This document shows, piece after piece, positions 52,908 to 62,568 of a stretch of DNA of 64,000 nucleotides. The notes under the pieces are model-generated. The model was not told where the DNA came from. It worked only from the letters and a program-made list of their open reading frames with translations, and did no database searches. Numbering within the stretch: the first letter of the stretch is position 1; each line of letters opens with the position of its first letter. The stretch covers positions 10,820,501 through 10,884,500 of the forward strand of contig NZ_JAQNDO010000001.1 of assembly GCF_028369105.1 (NCBI RefSeq). The letters run 5' to 3'. The DNA comes from Polyangium mundeleinium (GTDB lineage Bacteria; Myxococcota_A; Polyangia; Polyangiales; Polyangiaceae). The translations under genes were made by a program, and so were the position numbers.

Positions 52908-53113
52908 GGGGATCCGTCCTTTCTCCGCCAGCGTACCCGATCCGCCCCGGTGCGCGCGATGCGCCGCAGCGGGCGCGCGATTCCGCAGGTGCGGCGTCCG
53001 CTCCGCAGGCCTAGATCCCGTAAAAGCAGCGAAATCAAAGGCCCGCGCGCCTGGCACGCCGCGTGCTTTTCCTCCGCTCGAACCACGGCAATCGCCCGTA
53101 AAGGAGCCCCGCC

Positions 53114-53581
53114 ATGTCGACCCTTCGTACCTTCGTCCGCCCCCTCGCGCTCGCCCTCGCTTTCGCCTTCGCCGCTGCCCCGCTCGCCGCCTCCGCCGAG
53201 GAGAAGGGCAAGGCGCCGAAGGTCGAGAAGGTCGACAAGAAGAAGCACGGCAAGGGCGAGTTCCCCATGGATTCGACCCGCTTCGACGAGAAGGTCGAGG
53301 CGAAGATCAAGCACGCGCGTGAGCAAATGGAGTCGCTCCTCGCCGCGCATCCGCTGCCGGAGCCGATGAAGGCGCAGATTCGCAAGGACTTCGAGGCCGG
53401 CGCCGCCGCAATCCGCGCCGCCGCAAAAGAGGCCGGCAAGGACGGCAAGGTGACGCGCGACGAGGCGAAGGACGTGAAGAAGCTCGCGAGGGACCTGAAG
53501 AAGACCGCGCACGAGAAGTACGGCAAGGAGGCGCGGCGCGACGGGAAGAAGCGCGAGAGGCGCGAGAAGCGCGCGAGCTAG
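53114..53581 (+). CDS. Exported Lys/Glu-rich small protein
   Basis: 155 aa with AAAGGAG. A signal peptide ends near APLAASAEEK. The mature protein is highly charged and helical: KKKHGKGEFPMDSTRFDEKVEAKI in part, then LLAAHPLPEPMKAQIRKDF and a basic tail (KEARRDGKKRERREKR). No known domain; possibly periplasmic and nucleic-acid- or wall-binding through its charge, but this is speculation. The stop abuts the convergent ceramidase-like gene. Confidence 0.72.
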   Translation: MSTLRTFVRPLALALAFAFAAAPLAASAEEKGKAPKVEKVDKKKHGKGEFPMDSTRFDEKVEAKIKHAREQMESLLAAHPLPEPMKAQIRKDFEAGAAAIRAAAKEAGKDGKVTRDEAKDVKKLARDLKKTAHEKYGKEARRDGKKRERREKRAS

Positions 53582-53582
53582 G

Positions 53583-56147
53583 TCAAGGAACGCTCAGCGT
53601 GCCGCCATTGCCCGCCACGTCGCGAATCTCGACCGACTTCGCGTCCTGCGCCTCCTGCATCGTGAGCGGCACGCTGGCCTTGCCCTCGGCGTCGGGGTCG
53701 ACCTCGATCACCTTCGTCTGGTTGTTCGCGAACGTCACCGTCACCGTCCAGGGGCCGAGCAGCGGCACGCCCGTATCGCTCGGCCCCACACGCAAAGCAC
53801 GAAGCCCCGGCGCCGTTCCGAGGTTCGCCACGAGGTCGATCGACGAGGCGCCCCGCGTCGCGGTCGACGCAGGCGAGAGCGGCGCGGCGACGACTTCGAA
53901 CGGCGGGCTCGTGATCTCGTAGGTCGTCTCCCCGGACGCCGCGAGCGCCTTGCCCTTCACGCGGAAGCGGTATTTCCCGAGCGGGAGCGAGAACGGCAGC
54001 ATGGGCTTCTGCGCGGAGTAGAGGTCCGGCGGGACGGGCTGCCACGTCGCCGTGTAGACGTGGTGCTCCGGCGCCTCGGCGTTCACCGGGTCGGGTGAGT
54101 ACGTCGTGACAATCGCGCCCTCGTACGACGTGGCCGGTCGGCCCTTCACGTCCGCGAGCGGCTGGTACATGCCGAGCGCGGCCTCGCGCTCGATGAACAC
54201 CACGGGCATGTCGACGGCCGGATCGCCGCCGTACCAGGCAAAGCGCGCGGCGCCGACGGCACGCGGCACCTCCGCGGCCGAGACCTCCGCCGTGACCGTG
54301 TCGGGCCAGAAAAGCGCAGGCGACGCAGACGCGGAGGTGCCGTGATCGGTGGTCTCGAGCCTCGTGAACGGCGCCTCGTCGGGGTATTTCCAGGCGGCAA
54401 AGCGCGAGCTGCCCACCTCGGGATCCTCGATTTCGGGCGTCCAGGCGAGCTTCGCCGCTTCGAGCACGCCGGCGAGGATCTGCTCGCCTTCGAGCGGGCC
54501 CCATACGTTGATGCTGGGCTCGTAGCCGCCGGCGAGCCAATCCTCGCCCGTGAGGATGTATCCGACGTGATCGTCGGCATACCCGATGAGCAACGTCCGA
54601 TCCGGCCCCGCGGGCGAGAGGCTCCGTAGGTATGCCGCCCAGGGCGCGACGGGCTCGCCAGGCGCGGTGACCACGAGGTAATCGCCGGTCGGCGTGCCGG
54701 AGATACGAAGGGCCGCGGCCGTCGTGCGGACGGAGTCGCAGAGCGGCAAGGGCATCTCGGTGTCCACGTCGAAGATGCCGAAGATGATGCTGCCGCCCTT
54801 GGCGATTTCGAGGCATGAGCCATAGACCGGCATGCTGATCGCGCCCGGGAGCCCGGCGATCGCGCCCAAGCCGGTCTGCTCGCCGCAGAGGCCCGCGCCG
54901 GCGTAGGTGTTGAACTCGTCGATGGGGCTCTTGACCTTGCCATTCTCGTCGAGGAGGACGCCGTCGGGCACGTACTCCTCCACGTTCGGATCGTACGGCG
55001 CGTAGCGGAGCTCGGTGCCGTCGGGGCGCTTCACCACGCCCTCGCGGCCGATGTAATAGCTCCGCGTGACGATCTCGAGCGCGGCCTTGTCGCCGGTCTG
55101 GACGCCGCCGATGATGGGTGCGATGAGCTCGGTCGCGCGTGCGCCGAGCGTCTCCAGGCGCGGAATGTCGAGGCAACGGAGCGAGTCGGGGCAGGCGTTG
55201 CGGCCCTCGTGGCCCGCGGGCGAGACGTCGCCGGCCGCGCCCTGCACGTGCATGACGGGATAGCCGAGCTCGGCGCTCAGCGCGCGCGCGATGGCGCCGG
55301 GGGCGTCGGTCGAGACGAGCGGATTGTCGCCGCCGCCGATCGTGCCGTGGATGGGGAAATCGACGAGGGCCGCGAGGGGCGCGCCGTCGGCCTTGTCGAC
55401 ACGCAGGACCCAGAGCGTCGGGTCCTTCCCCTTGCCCGCGTCGTTGCCGTCGGGCCCGGGGATCATGTTGTTTTCGCCGCGCCGGTCGCGGTTGACCTCG
55501 TCGTTCGGGTCAAAGTCCTTCTCGACCGTGACGCCGATCTTCGCGGGGGCGAGGCCGTCGAGCGCCTGCTTCACGGCGTCGGCCATGGCGGCGATGGCGC
55601 GCTCGGCGAGCGCGGATTTGGGGCGATCGACGCCGGGCATGAGGATGAAGCTCGGCTGGTAGCCGGCCCAGGCGGCGTGGCTGTGCGAGGCGGTCATGAT
55701 GATGCGGCCGCGCATGGAGCCGTCGGAGGCGACCTTCGATTCGAGCTCGAAGAGCGTGTTCTCGTTGAGGAGCGGCGCGTCGACGCGCACGACGACCACG
55801 CGCTCGCCGCCGGCTTCGAGGGCGAGGGCCTCGGCACGCGGCGCGTCGTGGATGCCCACGGTGGGCACGAGGCTCTTGCCGAAGCGCCGAGGCCGGTCGT
55901 CGACGGGCTTGGCGCCGCCGAGGCCGATGGCGCGGGACGCGTAGCCGCCCACGGGCGTGCCGATGGGCATGGGCAGGACGGCGGCGCCGTAGCCGGCCTT
56001 GACGTCCGTTGGGGCATTCGCCGGTTTGGACGGGCGCTCCGGCGGGGTTTCGAACTGGCAATGGGCCAGCGGGTCGACCACGGTCGGGGGGGGTTCCGGA
56101 ATCTTCTTGTCCTCGTCCCCGCAGGCAACAAAGGTCGCCCCGAGCAA
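53583..56147 (-). CDS. Neutral/alkaline ceramidase-like lipoprotein; 5' end probably frameshifted
   Basis: 854 aa from the TTG at 56147; the mature enzyme part is intact. Motifs: RRFGKSLVPTVGIHDAPRAEALALE, VRVDAPLLNE, IIMTASHSHAAWAGYQPS, FPIHGTI and VMHVQGAAGDVSP, which resemble the zinc ceramidase family. It would hydrolyse ceramide-like lipids in the periplasm or outside. The TTG start gives only LGATFVAC before the lipobox Cys, too short for export. A GTG at 56191 with GAGGAGG six bases upstream reads MTKIRKKTLV in another frame, and one inserted base near 56161 would join it to WIALGLLGATFVAC, a perfect lipoprotein leader. So a one-base deletion or sequencing error is likely. Confidence 0.75.
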   Translation of the reverse strand: MLGATFVACGDEDKKIPEPPPTVVDPLAHCQFETPPERPSKPANAPTDVKAGYGAAVLPMPIGTPVGGYASRAIGLGGAKPVDDRPRRFGKSLVPTVGIHDAPRAEALALEAGGERVVVVRVDAPLLNENTLFELESKVASDGSMRGRIIMTASHSHAAWAGYQPSFILMPGVDRPKSALAERAIAAMADAVKQALDGLAPAKIGVTVEKDFDPNDEVNRDRRGENNMIPGPDGNDAGKGKDPTLWVLRVDKADGAPLAALVDFPIHGTIGGGDNPLVSTDAPGAIARALSAELGYPVMHVQGAAGDVSPAGHEGRNACPDSLRCLDIPRLETLGARATELIAPIIGGVQTGDKAALEIVTRSYYIGREGVVKRPDGTELRYAPYDPNVEEYVPDGVLLDENGKVKSPIDEFNTYAGAGLCGEQTGLGAIAGLPGAISMPVYGSCLEIAKGGSIIFGIFDVDTEMPLPLCDSVRTTAAALRISGTPTGDYLVVTAPGEPVAPWAAYLRSLSPAGPDRTLLIGYADDHVGYILTGEDWLAGGYEPSINVWGPLEGEQILAGVLEAAKLAWTPEIEDPEVGSSRFAAWKYPDEAPFTRLETTDHGTSASASPALFWPDTVTAEVSAAEVPRAVGAARFAWYGGDPAVDMPVVFIEREAALGMYQPLADVKGRPATSYEGAIVTTYSPDPVNAEAPEHHVYTATWQPVPPDLYSAQKPMLPFSLPLGKYRFRVKGKALAASGETTYEITSPPFEVVAAPLSPASTATRGASSIDLVANLGTAPGLRALRVGPSDTGVPLLGPWTVTVTFANNQTKVIEVDPDAEGKASVPLTMQEAQDAKSVEIRDVAGNGGTLSVP

Positions 56148-56249
56148 CCCGAGGGCGATCCAACGAGCGTCTTCTTACGTATTTTCGTCACCGAAGGCCT
56201 CCTCGCGGGCGAGGATAGCCGAAGCGGCGGACGAGGCGGGAGAGACGTT

Positions 56250-57947
56250 TCAGAACCGAGAAGCTTCGAGCCGGATGTCCGCGCGGGCGAAGGCGATCGC
56301 GAATCGGCGCCGGACCTCCGCGGCCTCGGACGCCTTGCCCTGGCGTTCGAGCGCCTGGGCGAGGCCGAAGAGCGAAAACCCGTTCTCCGGCAGGGTCGCG
56401 AGGTCCTCGCGATAGACACGCTCGGCGTCCGCGGCCCTGCGCGCGCGAAGCAGGACGGCGCCGAGGATCTGCCGCGTCGGGTGGTGCCAGTCCGACGGAT
56501 CCATGTAACGGAGCAGGTCTTCGAGCACCACCGCGAATTGGAGCTCACGGATGGCCGTGTCGAGATCCCCTCGATCCGCCGCGAGCTCACCGCGCGCAAC
56601 CGCGAGGGCCACACCGAGCACGGAGCTCGGCGTGTTCACGACCGACACGGTCGTGCGGGTGAGCGCGGGCTCCGCCGCAATTTTTTCGAGCGCGGCGAGC
56701 TCACGATCCGCGGCCGCCGCGTCGCCGCGCCGGGAGTATGCAATGGATCGAGCGTAATGGTACACGCCGCGGGAGTAAGCGCGATCCTCGGGTGGCGCCT
56801 CCTCGTGCAGGATCTCTTGCCACCGACCGAAACGAACCAGGGCATAAAGAGGTGTGATCTGGAAATGCTCGATCATCGTGGTCATGGTGCCGCCGTGGCC
56901 GTGCGCGGCGTGGCCGAGGAGCCTCGGGATCGAGCGCGCCACGCGCAGCGCCTCAGCGGACCTGCCTTCGAGCGTGGCCGCGGCCCACAGGAAATGCACG
57001 TTGTGCATCCGGTACATGATCAGGTACATGTTCGAGGGATCGGCGAGGGGCGCGTATTTGTCGTCGGCGGCGACGGCGCGCTCGTTCACGACGGCGGCGT
57101 CGTGATAACGGCCGAGGCGAACGTAGATGTGCGACGGCATGTGCACGAGGTGCCCGGCGCCGGGCACGAGGTCCGCGAGCCGGACGGCCGCATCGAGCGC
57201 GCGCGCGGGGTTCGGCGATGACTCGATCACGTGAATATAGAAATGGTTTGCCCCGGGGTGGTTCGGAGCGAGTTTCATCGCGCGCTCCAGCGCGGACATG
57301 ACCTCCTCGGTATTCGCCCGCGGCAACCCGCGCTCCCAATAATACCAGGGGCTCAGGTCCATGAGCGCCTCTGCATAGAGCGAAAGAATGTCCACATCGT
57401 CCGGGAAGCGCCCGGCGACCTTCTTCATGGCCTCGGCATAGGCGATATCGAGCGCGCTGCGATCAGCCACGGGGGCAGGCGCGTATCGGAGCGCGAGGGC
57501 CTCGATGAGCTCGCGCTCGGGCCCCGTGACGTGGGTCGCGCTCGCGAGCGCGCGTGCGCGCTGGATGTGCACATACGCGCGCGGGACGGCGTCGTTGCTC
57601 ATCGGGGCGTTGATGTTCGGGCCGAGCACGAGCGCGGCGCCCCAGAAACACATCGCGCAACGGGGATCGAGGCGCGCGGCTTCCAGGAATGATCGCTCCG
57701 CCTCGGCGTGGTTGAAAGCATAAGCCAGCGTGAGGCCCTGGTTGAAATAACGCTGCGCGGCGGGAACGCCGGTGGTGATGGGGCGATGCAGGGATCCCAT
57801 CCCTTCGAGCAGCGGCGCCCGCGCGGGCGCGGGCGGGCTCGTGATCGCGCCGGCCTCGTCGCTCCACGCGGCGTGCGGGGCGAGGGAGGACGAAGCGCCG
57901 AGCAAACCGAAAAGAACGAAGAGCGCCTTCCGCGATGAGATTCGCAT
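56250..57947 (-). CDS. Exported TPR protein
   Basis: 565 aa from ATG 57947, with GGGAGGGTG upstream and a signal peptide (ALFVLFGLLGASSSLAPHAAW). Many TPR-type helix pairs: YFNQGLTLAYAFNHAEAERSFLEAARLDP, MCFWGAALVLGPNINAPM and GHLVHMPSHIYVRLGRYHDAAVVNERAV. The sequence follows a known bacterial family annotated only as TPR-repeat proteins, in which an HMPSH-like motif recurs. It may be a scaffold in the periplasm. It is followed after 58 bp by the ceramidase-like gene on the same strand. Confidence 0.85.
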   Translation of the reverse strand: MRISSRKALFVLFGLLGASSSLAPHAAWSDEAGAITSPPAPARAPLLEGMGSLHRPITTGVPAAQRYFNQGLTLAYAFNHAEAERSFLEAARLDPRCAMCFWGAALVLGPNINAPMSNDAVPRAYVHIQRARALASATHVTGPERELIEALALRYAPAPVADRSALDIAYAEAMKKVAGRFPDDVDILSLYAEALMDLSPWYYWERGLPRANTEEVMSALERAMKLAPNHPGANHFYIHVIESSPNPARALDAAVRLADLVPGAGHLVHMPSHIYVRLGRYHDAAVVNERAVAADDKYAPLADPSNMYLIMYRMHNVHFLWAAATLEGRSAEALRVARSIPRLLGHAAHGHGGTMTTMIEHFQITPLYALVRFGRWQEILHEEAPPEDRAYSRGVYHYARSIAYSRRGDAAAADRELAALEKIAAEPALTRTTVSVVNTPSSVLGVALAVARGELAADRGDLDTAIRELQFAVVLEDLLRYMDPSDWHHPTRQILGAVLLRARRAADAERVYREDLATLPENGFSLFGLAQALERQGKASEAAEVRRRFAIAFARADIRLEASRF

Positions 57948-58101
57948 TTTCACCCTCCCCGGCCGGCCCCTGTCGGGGGCAGGTTCGAAGGCAATGGGGC
58001 GGACGTGGCGGACGGCAAGCCCTCCACCCTCTTGACGCCCGGTTGCGGCGGGGGCACTGGTCTGGAAAGGGCCCCAAACGCGGCGGCCGAAGAGGTAACA
58101 C

Positions 58102-60729
58102 ATGAGGCGCTTTCGCTGGATTCACCTACTTGCATTGCCCTCCTTGCTCGCGGCTTGCGGCGGAGAGCCCGACGGCGAGCAGGCGTACGAGAACGGGGAT
58201 GCGTACGATCCCTCGTCGGTCGTGACGCGTGAGCAGAACGAGACCCCCGAGTTCTGGTTCGTGGAGCTCGAAGAGGCGCCGCTCCTGCGCGGCGGGTCGG
58301 AGTCGTTGCTCCTCCAGCAAAAGGTCGTGTTCAAGGCCGAGGCCGAGAAACGGGGCATCCCGTTCACCGAGCGGCTCTCGTTCCACCGGCTGTGGAACGG
58401 GCTTTCGATCCGGGTCGCGCCCGAGCACGTCGCGGATCTCGCGCGAATCCCCGGCGTCAAGTCGGTGTGGCCGGTGATCCCGATCCAGCAGGAGGACACG
58501 CCGGACGACAGCGGCGGCGCGCAGATGGACATGGCGACGGCGATCGCGATGACGGGCGTCGACATCGCGCGGAGCCAGCTCGGGCTCACGGGCGAGAAGA
58601 TCCGCGTCGGCATCATCGACAGCGGCGTCGATTACGATCACCCCGATCTCGGCGGCGGGTGCTTCGGTCCGGGGTGCCGGGTCCAGTACGGCTACGATTT
58701 CGTCGGCGACGGGTTCCAGGCGGGTGTCGCGGGGGCGTATGCCCTTCCCGATGCGGATCCGGACGATTGCGGCGGGCATGGGACACACGTCGCCGGCATC
58801 GTCGGCGCGAATGGCTCGGTCGTCGGCGTCGCGCCCAACGTCACGCTCGGCGCGTATCGCGTGTTCGGCTGCGCGGGGTCGACGAACCCGGACATCATGA
58901 TCCAGGCGATGGAGCGGGCGCAGCAGGACGGCATGCGTGTCGTCAACATGAGCATCGGCTCCGGCTATCAATGGCCGCAGTATCCGACGGCCGTCGCGGC
59001 GTCGAACCTCTCGAAGAGCGGCACGATCGTCTCCTGCTCGGGCGGCAACAACGGCGACCGCGGCGTCTGGGCCACGGGCGCGCCTGGCGTCGGGACGAAC
59101 GTCATTGCCTCGGCCTCCGCCGAAAACACGCACATCGCGCAGCCCTCGTTTGCCATCACGCCGGATGGCAAGTCCATCGGGTACAACGCGGGCTCGGGCG
59201 TGCCTTTCGCGCCGTTCACGGGCACGCTGCCCCTGGTGGCCACGGCGACGCCGAACACGATCGCCACGGACGCGTGCACCGTGAATCCGCCGGCAGCGGG
59301 GAGCCTCCAGGGCAAGGTGGTGCTCATCAAGCGCGGTGGCTGCACGTTCTTCGAGAAATCGAAGAATGCGGAGGCCGCAGGCGCCGCGGCCATCGTCGTG
59401 TACAACAACGCGGCCGGCGCGCTCGTCCCCGGCGTCACGATTCCCGCGGGCTCGCCCGCAGGGACGACGCCCGTGGGGGTCCCGGTCGTCGGAATCACGA
59501 TGGCGGACGGCGACCTCATCGTCCAGCGCATGGCCTCGGGAGCTGTGTCCTTGACGTGGACGGACGACACGGTCACCTCACCGAACAGCCTCGGCGGGCG
59601 CATTTCGTCGTTCAGCTCGTGGGGTGCGGGGCCGGACCTCTCGTTCAAGCCCGACCTCACGTCGCCGGGCGGGTCGATTTATTCGACGTATCCGCTGGAG
59701 CTCGGCGGGTTCACCTCGCAGAGCGGCACGTCGATGGCCTCGCCGCACACGGCGGGCGCGATTGCGCTGCTCATCGAGGCGACGGGCGAGACGAACTTCG
59801 ACGCGATTCGCACGCGGCTCCAGAACACGGCGCAGCCGGTCCTCTGGGGCATCGATCCGTCGCAGGGCATCCTCGACAGCGCGCACCGTCAGGGCGCGGG
59901 CCTCATCCGCGTCGACCAGGCCGCGCTCACGAAGGCCAGCGTGTGGCCGAGCCGCATTGCGATCGGCGAGACGACGGGCCCCACGACGCACACGATCACG
60001 CTGAAGAACGACACCAACGAGTCTATCACGTACGACGTCACGCACCAGCCGGGCGTCTCCACGGTGGGCACGTACGGCACGCCGCAGGCGCTCTCGCAGC
60101 CGACCGTACCACCGAACGCGACGTTCAGCGCGCAAATCGTGACCGTCCCGGCGAACGGCACGGCGACGGTGGACGTGACGGTCACGCCGAACCCGAACCT
60201 CGCCGATCGGGGCGTGTTCGGCGGCTTCATCCAGTTCGCGCAGACGGGCGGCACCAAGACGCTCCGCGTGCCGTACATCGGCCTCAAGGGTGATTACCAA
60301 TCGATCGTCGCGCTCGTCCCGACGGCGCAAGGCTTCCCGTGGCTGTCGCGTCAAAAGGACGCGACGACGTACACCAAGGAAAACGCGGGCGCGGTGTTCT
60401 CGATGTCGGGCACGACCAACGTGCCGAACGTCACGGTGCACATGGAGCACCAGGTGACGACGGTGAAGGTCGATATCGTCGAGGCCGCGGGCCTCCAGAA
60501 GCCCTGGGGCACCGCCTACACGTATACGTACGTCGGGCGAAACGCGGATCCGACGGGCACGTACTCGTTTGCCTGGAATGGGACCACGACGGTCGGCAAG
60601 AACGTGGTCACCGTGCCGAATGGCAATTACGTGATGAAGATGAGCGTGCTGAAGGCGCTCGGCGACGCGAACAACCCGGCGCACTGGGAAACCTGGACGT
60701 CGCCGTCGTTCAAGGTCGAGCGGCCCTGA
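58102..60729 (+). CDS. Subtilisin-like S8 serine protease with PA insert, lipoprotein
   Basis: 875 aa. Lipobox LPSLLAAC. An inhibitor-like propeptide (WFVELEEAPLL..., about 45-140) precedes the catalytic domain: D173 in GIIDSGVDYDHPDL, H226 in GHGTHVAG and S544 in SGTSMASPHTAG, so the triad is complete. A PA-type insert lies at about 385-480 (GKVVLIKRGGCTFFEKSKNA), giving the large D-H to S distance. Beta-sandwich domains fill the C-terminus (TITLKNDTNESITYDVTHQPG). It should degrade proteins at the cell surface, fitting a predatory lifestyle. It is divergent from the TPR gene. Confidence 0.93.
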   Translation: MRRFRWIHLLALPSLLAACGGEPDGEQAYENGDAYDPSSVVTREQNETPEFWFVELEEAPLLRGGSESLLLQQKVVFKAEAEKRGIPFTERLSFHRLWNGLSIRVAPEHVADLARIPGVKSVWPVIPIQQEDTPDDSGGAQMDMATAIAMTGVDIARSQLGLTGEKIRVGIIDSGVDYDHPDLGGGCFGPGCRVQYGYDFVGDGFQAGVAGAYALPDADPDDCGGHGTHVAGIVGANGSVVGVAPNVTLGAYRVFGCAGSTNPDIMIQAMERAQQDGMRVVNMSIGSGYQWPQYPTAVAASNLSKSGTIVSCSGGNNGDRGVWATGAPGVGTNVIASASAENTHIAQPSFAITPDGKSIGYNAGSGVPFAPFTGTLPLVATATPNTIATDACTVNPPAAGSLQGKVVLIKRGGCTFFEKSKNAEAAGAAAIVVYNNAAGALVPGVTIPAGSPAGTTPVGVPVVGITMADGDLIVQRMASGAVSLTWTDDTVTSPNSLGGRISSFSSWGAGPDLSFKPDLTSPGGSIYSTYPLELGGFTSQSGTSMASPHTAGAIALLIEATGETNFDAIRTRLQNTAQPVLWGIDPSQGILDSAHRQGAGLIRVDQAALTKASVWPSRIAIGETTGPTTHTITLKNDTNESITYDVTHQPGVSTVGTYGTPQALSQPTVPPNATFSAQIVTVPANGTATVDVTVTPNPNLADRGVFGGFIQFAQTGGTKTLRVPYIGLKGDYQSIVALVPTAQGFPWLSRQKDATTYTKENAGAVFSMSGTTNVPNVTVHMEHQVTTVKVDIVEAAGLQKPWGTAYTYTYVGRNADPTGTYSFAWNGTTTVGKNVVTVPNGNYVMKMSVLKALGDANNPAHWETWTSPSFKVERP

Positions 60730-60739
60730 ATCTCGGCCC

Positions 60740-60761
60740 GTGGGGGGCTCCCGCCCCCCAC
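60740..60761. terminator. GC-rich hairpin between convergent genes
   Basis: GTGGGGGGC, loop TCCC, GCCCCCCAC: a perfect 9-bp stem, 11 bp after the S8 protease stop and 17 bp before the convergent kinase stop. It lacks a T tract. Confidence 0.6.
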
Positions 60762-60777
60762 CTCGTCGAACGCGTCG

Positions 60778-62568
60778 TCACGCCTCCGCAGATCGAAACG
60801 GAAACTCCAGCGTGAACGTCGCCCCGAGGCCCGGACCCTCGCTCTCCGCGACGAGGGTCCCGCCCATGGCGCGGGCCACGAGCGCCGAGGCGTGCAGCCC
60901 GAAGCCGTGGCCGCCTTTCCGCGTCGTGAACCCGTGCTGGAAGATCTTCGTGAGCAAGGCGGAGTCGATCCCCACGCCATTGTCGATGATCTGAATGCGC
61001 ACCCGGTCCTCCGCCGGCCGCGCGAGCCGCACCGCGAGGCGCTTGTTCTCACCCTCGCGCTCGCCGAGCGCCCATTTTGCATTGCCGAGGAGATTCAGGA
61101 CGATCTGCAGCACCTTGTGTTTGTCGCAGAGCGCCCGCGGCAAAGACGAAAGCGCCCGATCGATGACCACACCGCCCCGACCGCCGCTCGGCACGGCCAT
61201 GCGCAGCGCGTCCTCCAGGACCACCGCGAGATCCACGGGCTCGTCCAGGTTCGTCACCGTGGCATAACTCTGCTGGAAATCGACGACCGCGCGGATATGC
61301 GCCACGTGCCCCTCGAGCGCGCCCACCAAGGAGAGCAGCTCGCCCCGCTCGGCGGTGAGGTTCTGGCCGAGCTTTCCAAAATACTCCGGCAGCCTGCGCC
61401 CGCGCTCGTCTTTCGAGAAAAACCCGGCCAGGTCTGGCTTCTGCGCCTCCAGCATCTCGGCGGCCTTGAGAATGGGATCGACCCGCAGCGCCCGCAGCCG
61501 CTCCGCGAGCATCGCGCTCGCGGTGTTCAGGTTGTTCAGCACATTGCCCACGTTGTGCAGCACGTTGGAGGCGATCTCCGTCATGCCCGCCTGCCGCGCG
61601 AGCTCGAGCGAGCGCTGCTGCGCCTCGCGGAGCTCCGCCGTGCGCTCCTCCACCCGCCGTTCGAGCTCCTCGTTGGACCGCCGGAGCGCCTGCTCCTGTC
61701 GTTCGAGCTCGGCATTGGCCCGGTGAAGCTCCTCGCGTTGCGCCTCGAGCGCCTGATTTGCATGTGCGAGCCTCTCGCGCTCCGCCACGAGCGCGGCGTT
61801 TGCCGCCGAGAGCTCCGCCGTGCGCTCCTCCACCCGACATTCGAGCTCGTCGCGCGCCACGCGTAATGCGCCCTCGCTCCGCGCGAGGTCCTTCATGGAT
61901 GCGTCGAAGGGCAGGAGAATGCGCCGGTAGACGAACGCGCCGAGCAAGAGCATCAGCGCCACGGTCCCCACCGGTAGCGCCCGTTGCGCCTGCCCGAGCC
62001 AGCGCAGATCGGGCTCGGCGCGCTGGCGGATGTCCGCATCGAGCGTGACGAGCGCCTCCGTGAGTCGCTGCGACGCCGTCTGGAATCGCTCGATATCGGG
62101 GTTGTTCCGGAGCGATTGGTTGTCCGAGCGAAGCACACGCACGGCGCTCGTCCGCACCTCGGCCCATAAAGAATCCGTCGCGGCGAGCCGCTCCTTCGTC
62201 GCAGGATCGTCCTCGGAGACGAGCGAGACCTCCGCGCCGCCGATATGCGCCTTTCCCCCCTGCCGCAACGCGGCGAAATTCTTCGAGAGTTGCTCCTCAA
62301 ATTCCTTCGCCAGCTTTCGCTGCCGGAGCAAAAGTTCCCAGTCGGACGTGGACAGCCCCACGACCGCGAGGTACGTCGTGCTCGCATAACGATCCAGGAG
62401 ATCCCGCGTGGCGTCGGAGGCCGAAAGCAAGAGGCGGCTTTGCTCGGTGCGGCGGCCGATCTCGCGCACCGCCATCAGCGAGGCGAGCTGCAAGGCCACG
62501 CTCACGGCGACGAGCACCACGAAGGACCGGACGAGGCTGCGCATGCTCGCGCGCGGCGGCGTGCTCAT
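60778..62568 (-). CDS. Membrane histidine kinase with long coiled-coil linker
   Basis: 596 aa. TM1 is at about 12-32, a helical periplasmic sensor at about 35-190 (like four-helix bundle CHASE3/nitrate sensors), and TM2 at about 196-213. A very long coiled coil follows with two copies of VEERTAEL at about 247 and 310. The phospho-acceptor region is IASNVLHNVGNVLNNLNT, as in HPK4-type kinases. ATPase motifs: LLGNAKWAL, IDNGVGID and GGHGFGLHAS. It overlaps the PhnD-like gene by ATGA, so that protein probably feeds it. No response regulator is within the window. Confidence 0.9.
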   Translation of the reverse strand: MSTPPRASMRSLVRSFVVLVAVSVALQLASLMAVREIGRRTEQSRLLLSASDATRDLLDRYASTTYLAVVGLSTSDWELLLRQRKLAKEFEEQLSKNFAALRQGGKAHIGGAEVSLVSEDDPATKERLAATDSLWAEVRTSAVRVLRSDNQSLRNNPDIERFQTASQRLTEALVTLDADIRQRAEPDLRWLGQAQRALPVGTVALMLLLGAFVYRRILLPFDASMKDLARSEGALRVARDELECRVEERTAELSAANAALVAERERLAHANQALEAQREELHRANAELERQEQALRRSNEELERRVEERTAELREAQQRSLELARQAGMTEIASNVLHNVGNVLNNLNTASAMLAERLRALRVDPILKAAEMLEAQKPDLAGFFSKDERGRRLPEYFGKLGQNLTAERGELLSLVGALEGHVAHIRAVVDFQQSYATVTNLDEPVDLAVVLEDALRMAVPSGGRGGVVIDRALSSLPRALCDKHKVLQIVLNLLGNAKWALGEREGENKRLAVRLARPAEDRVRIQIIDNGVGIDSALLTKIFQHGFTTRKGGHGFGLHASALVARAMGGTLVAESEGPGLGATFTLEFPFRSAEA

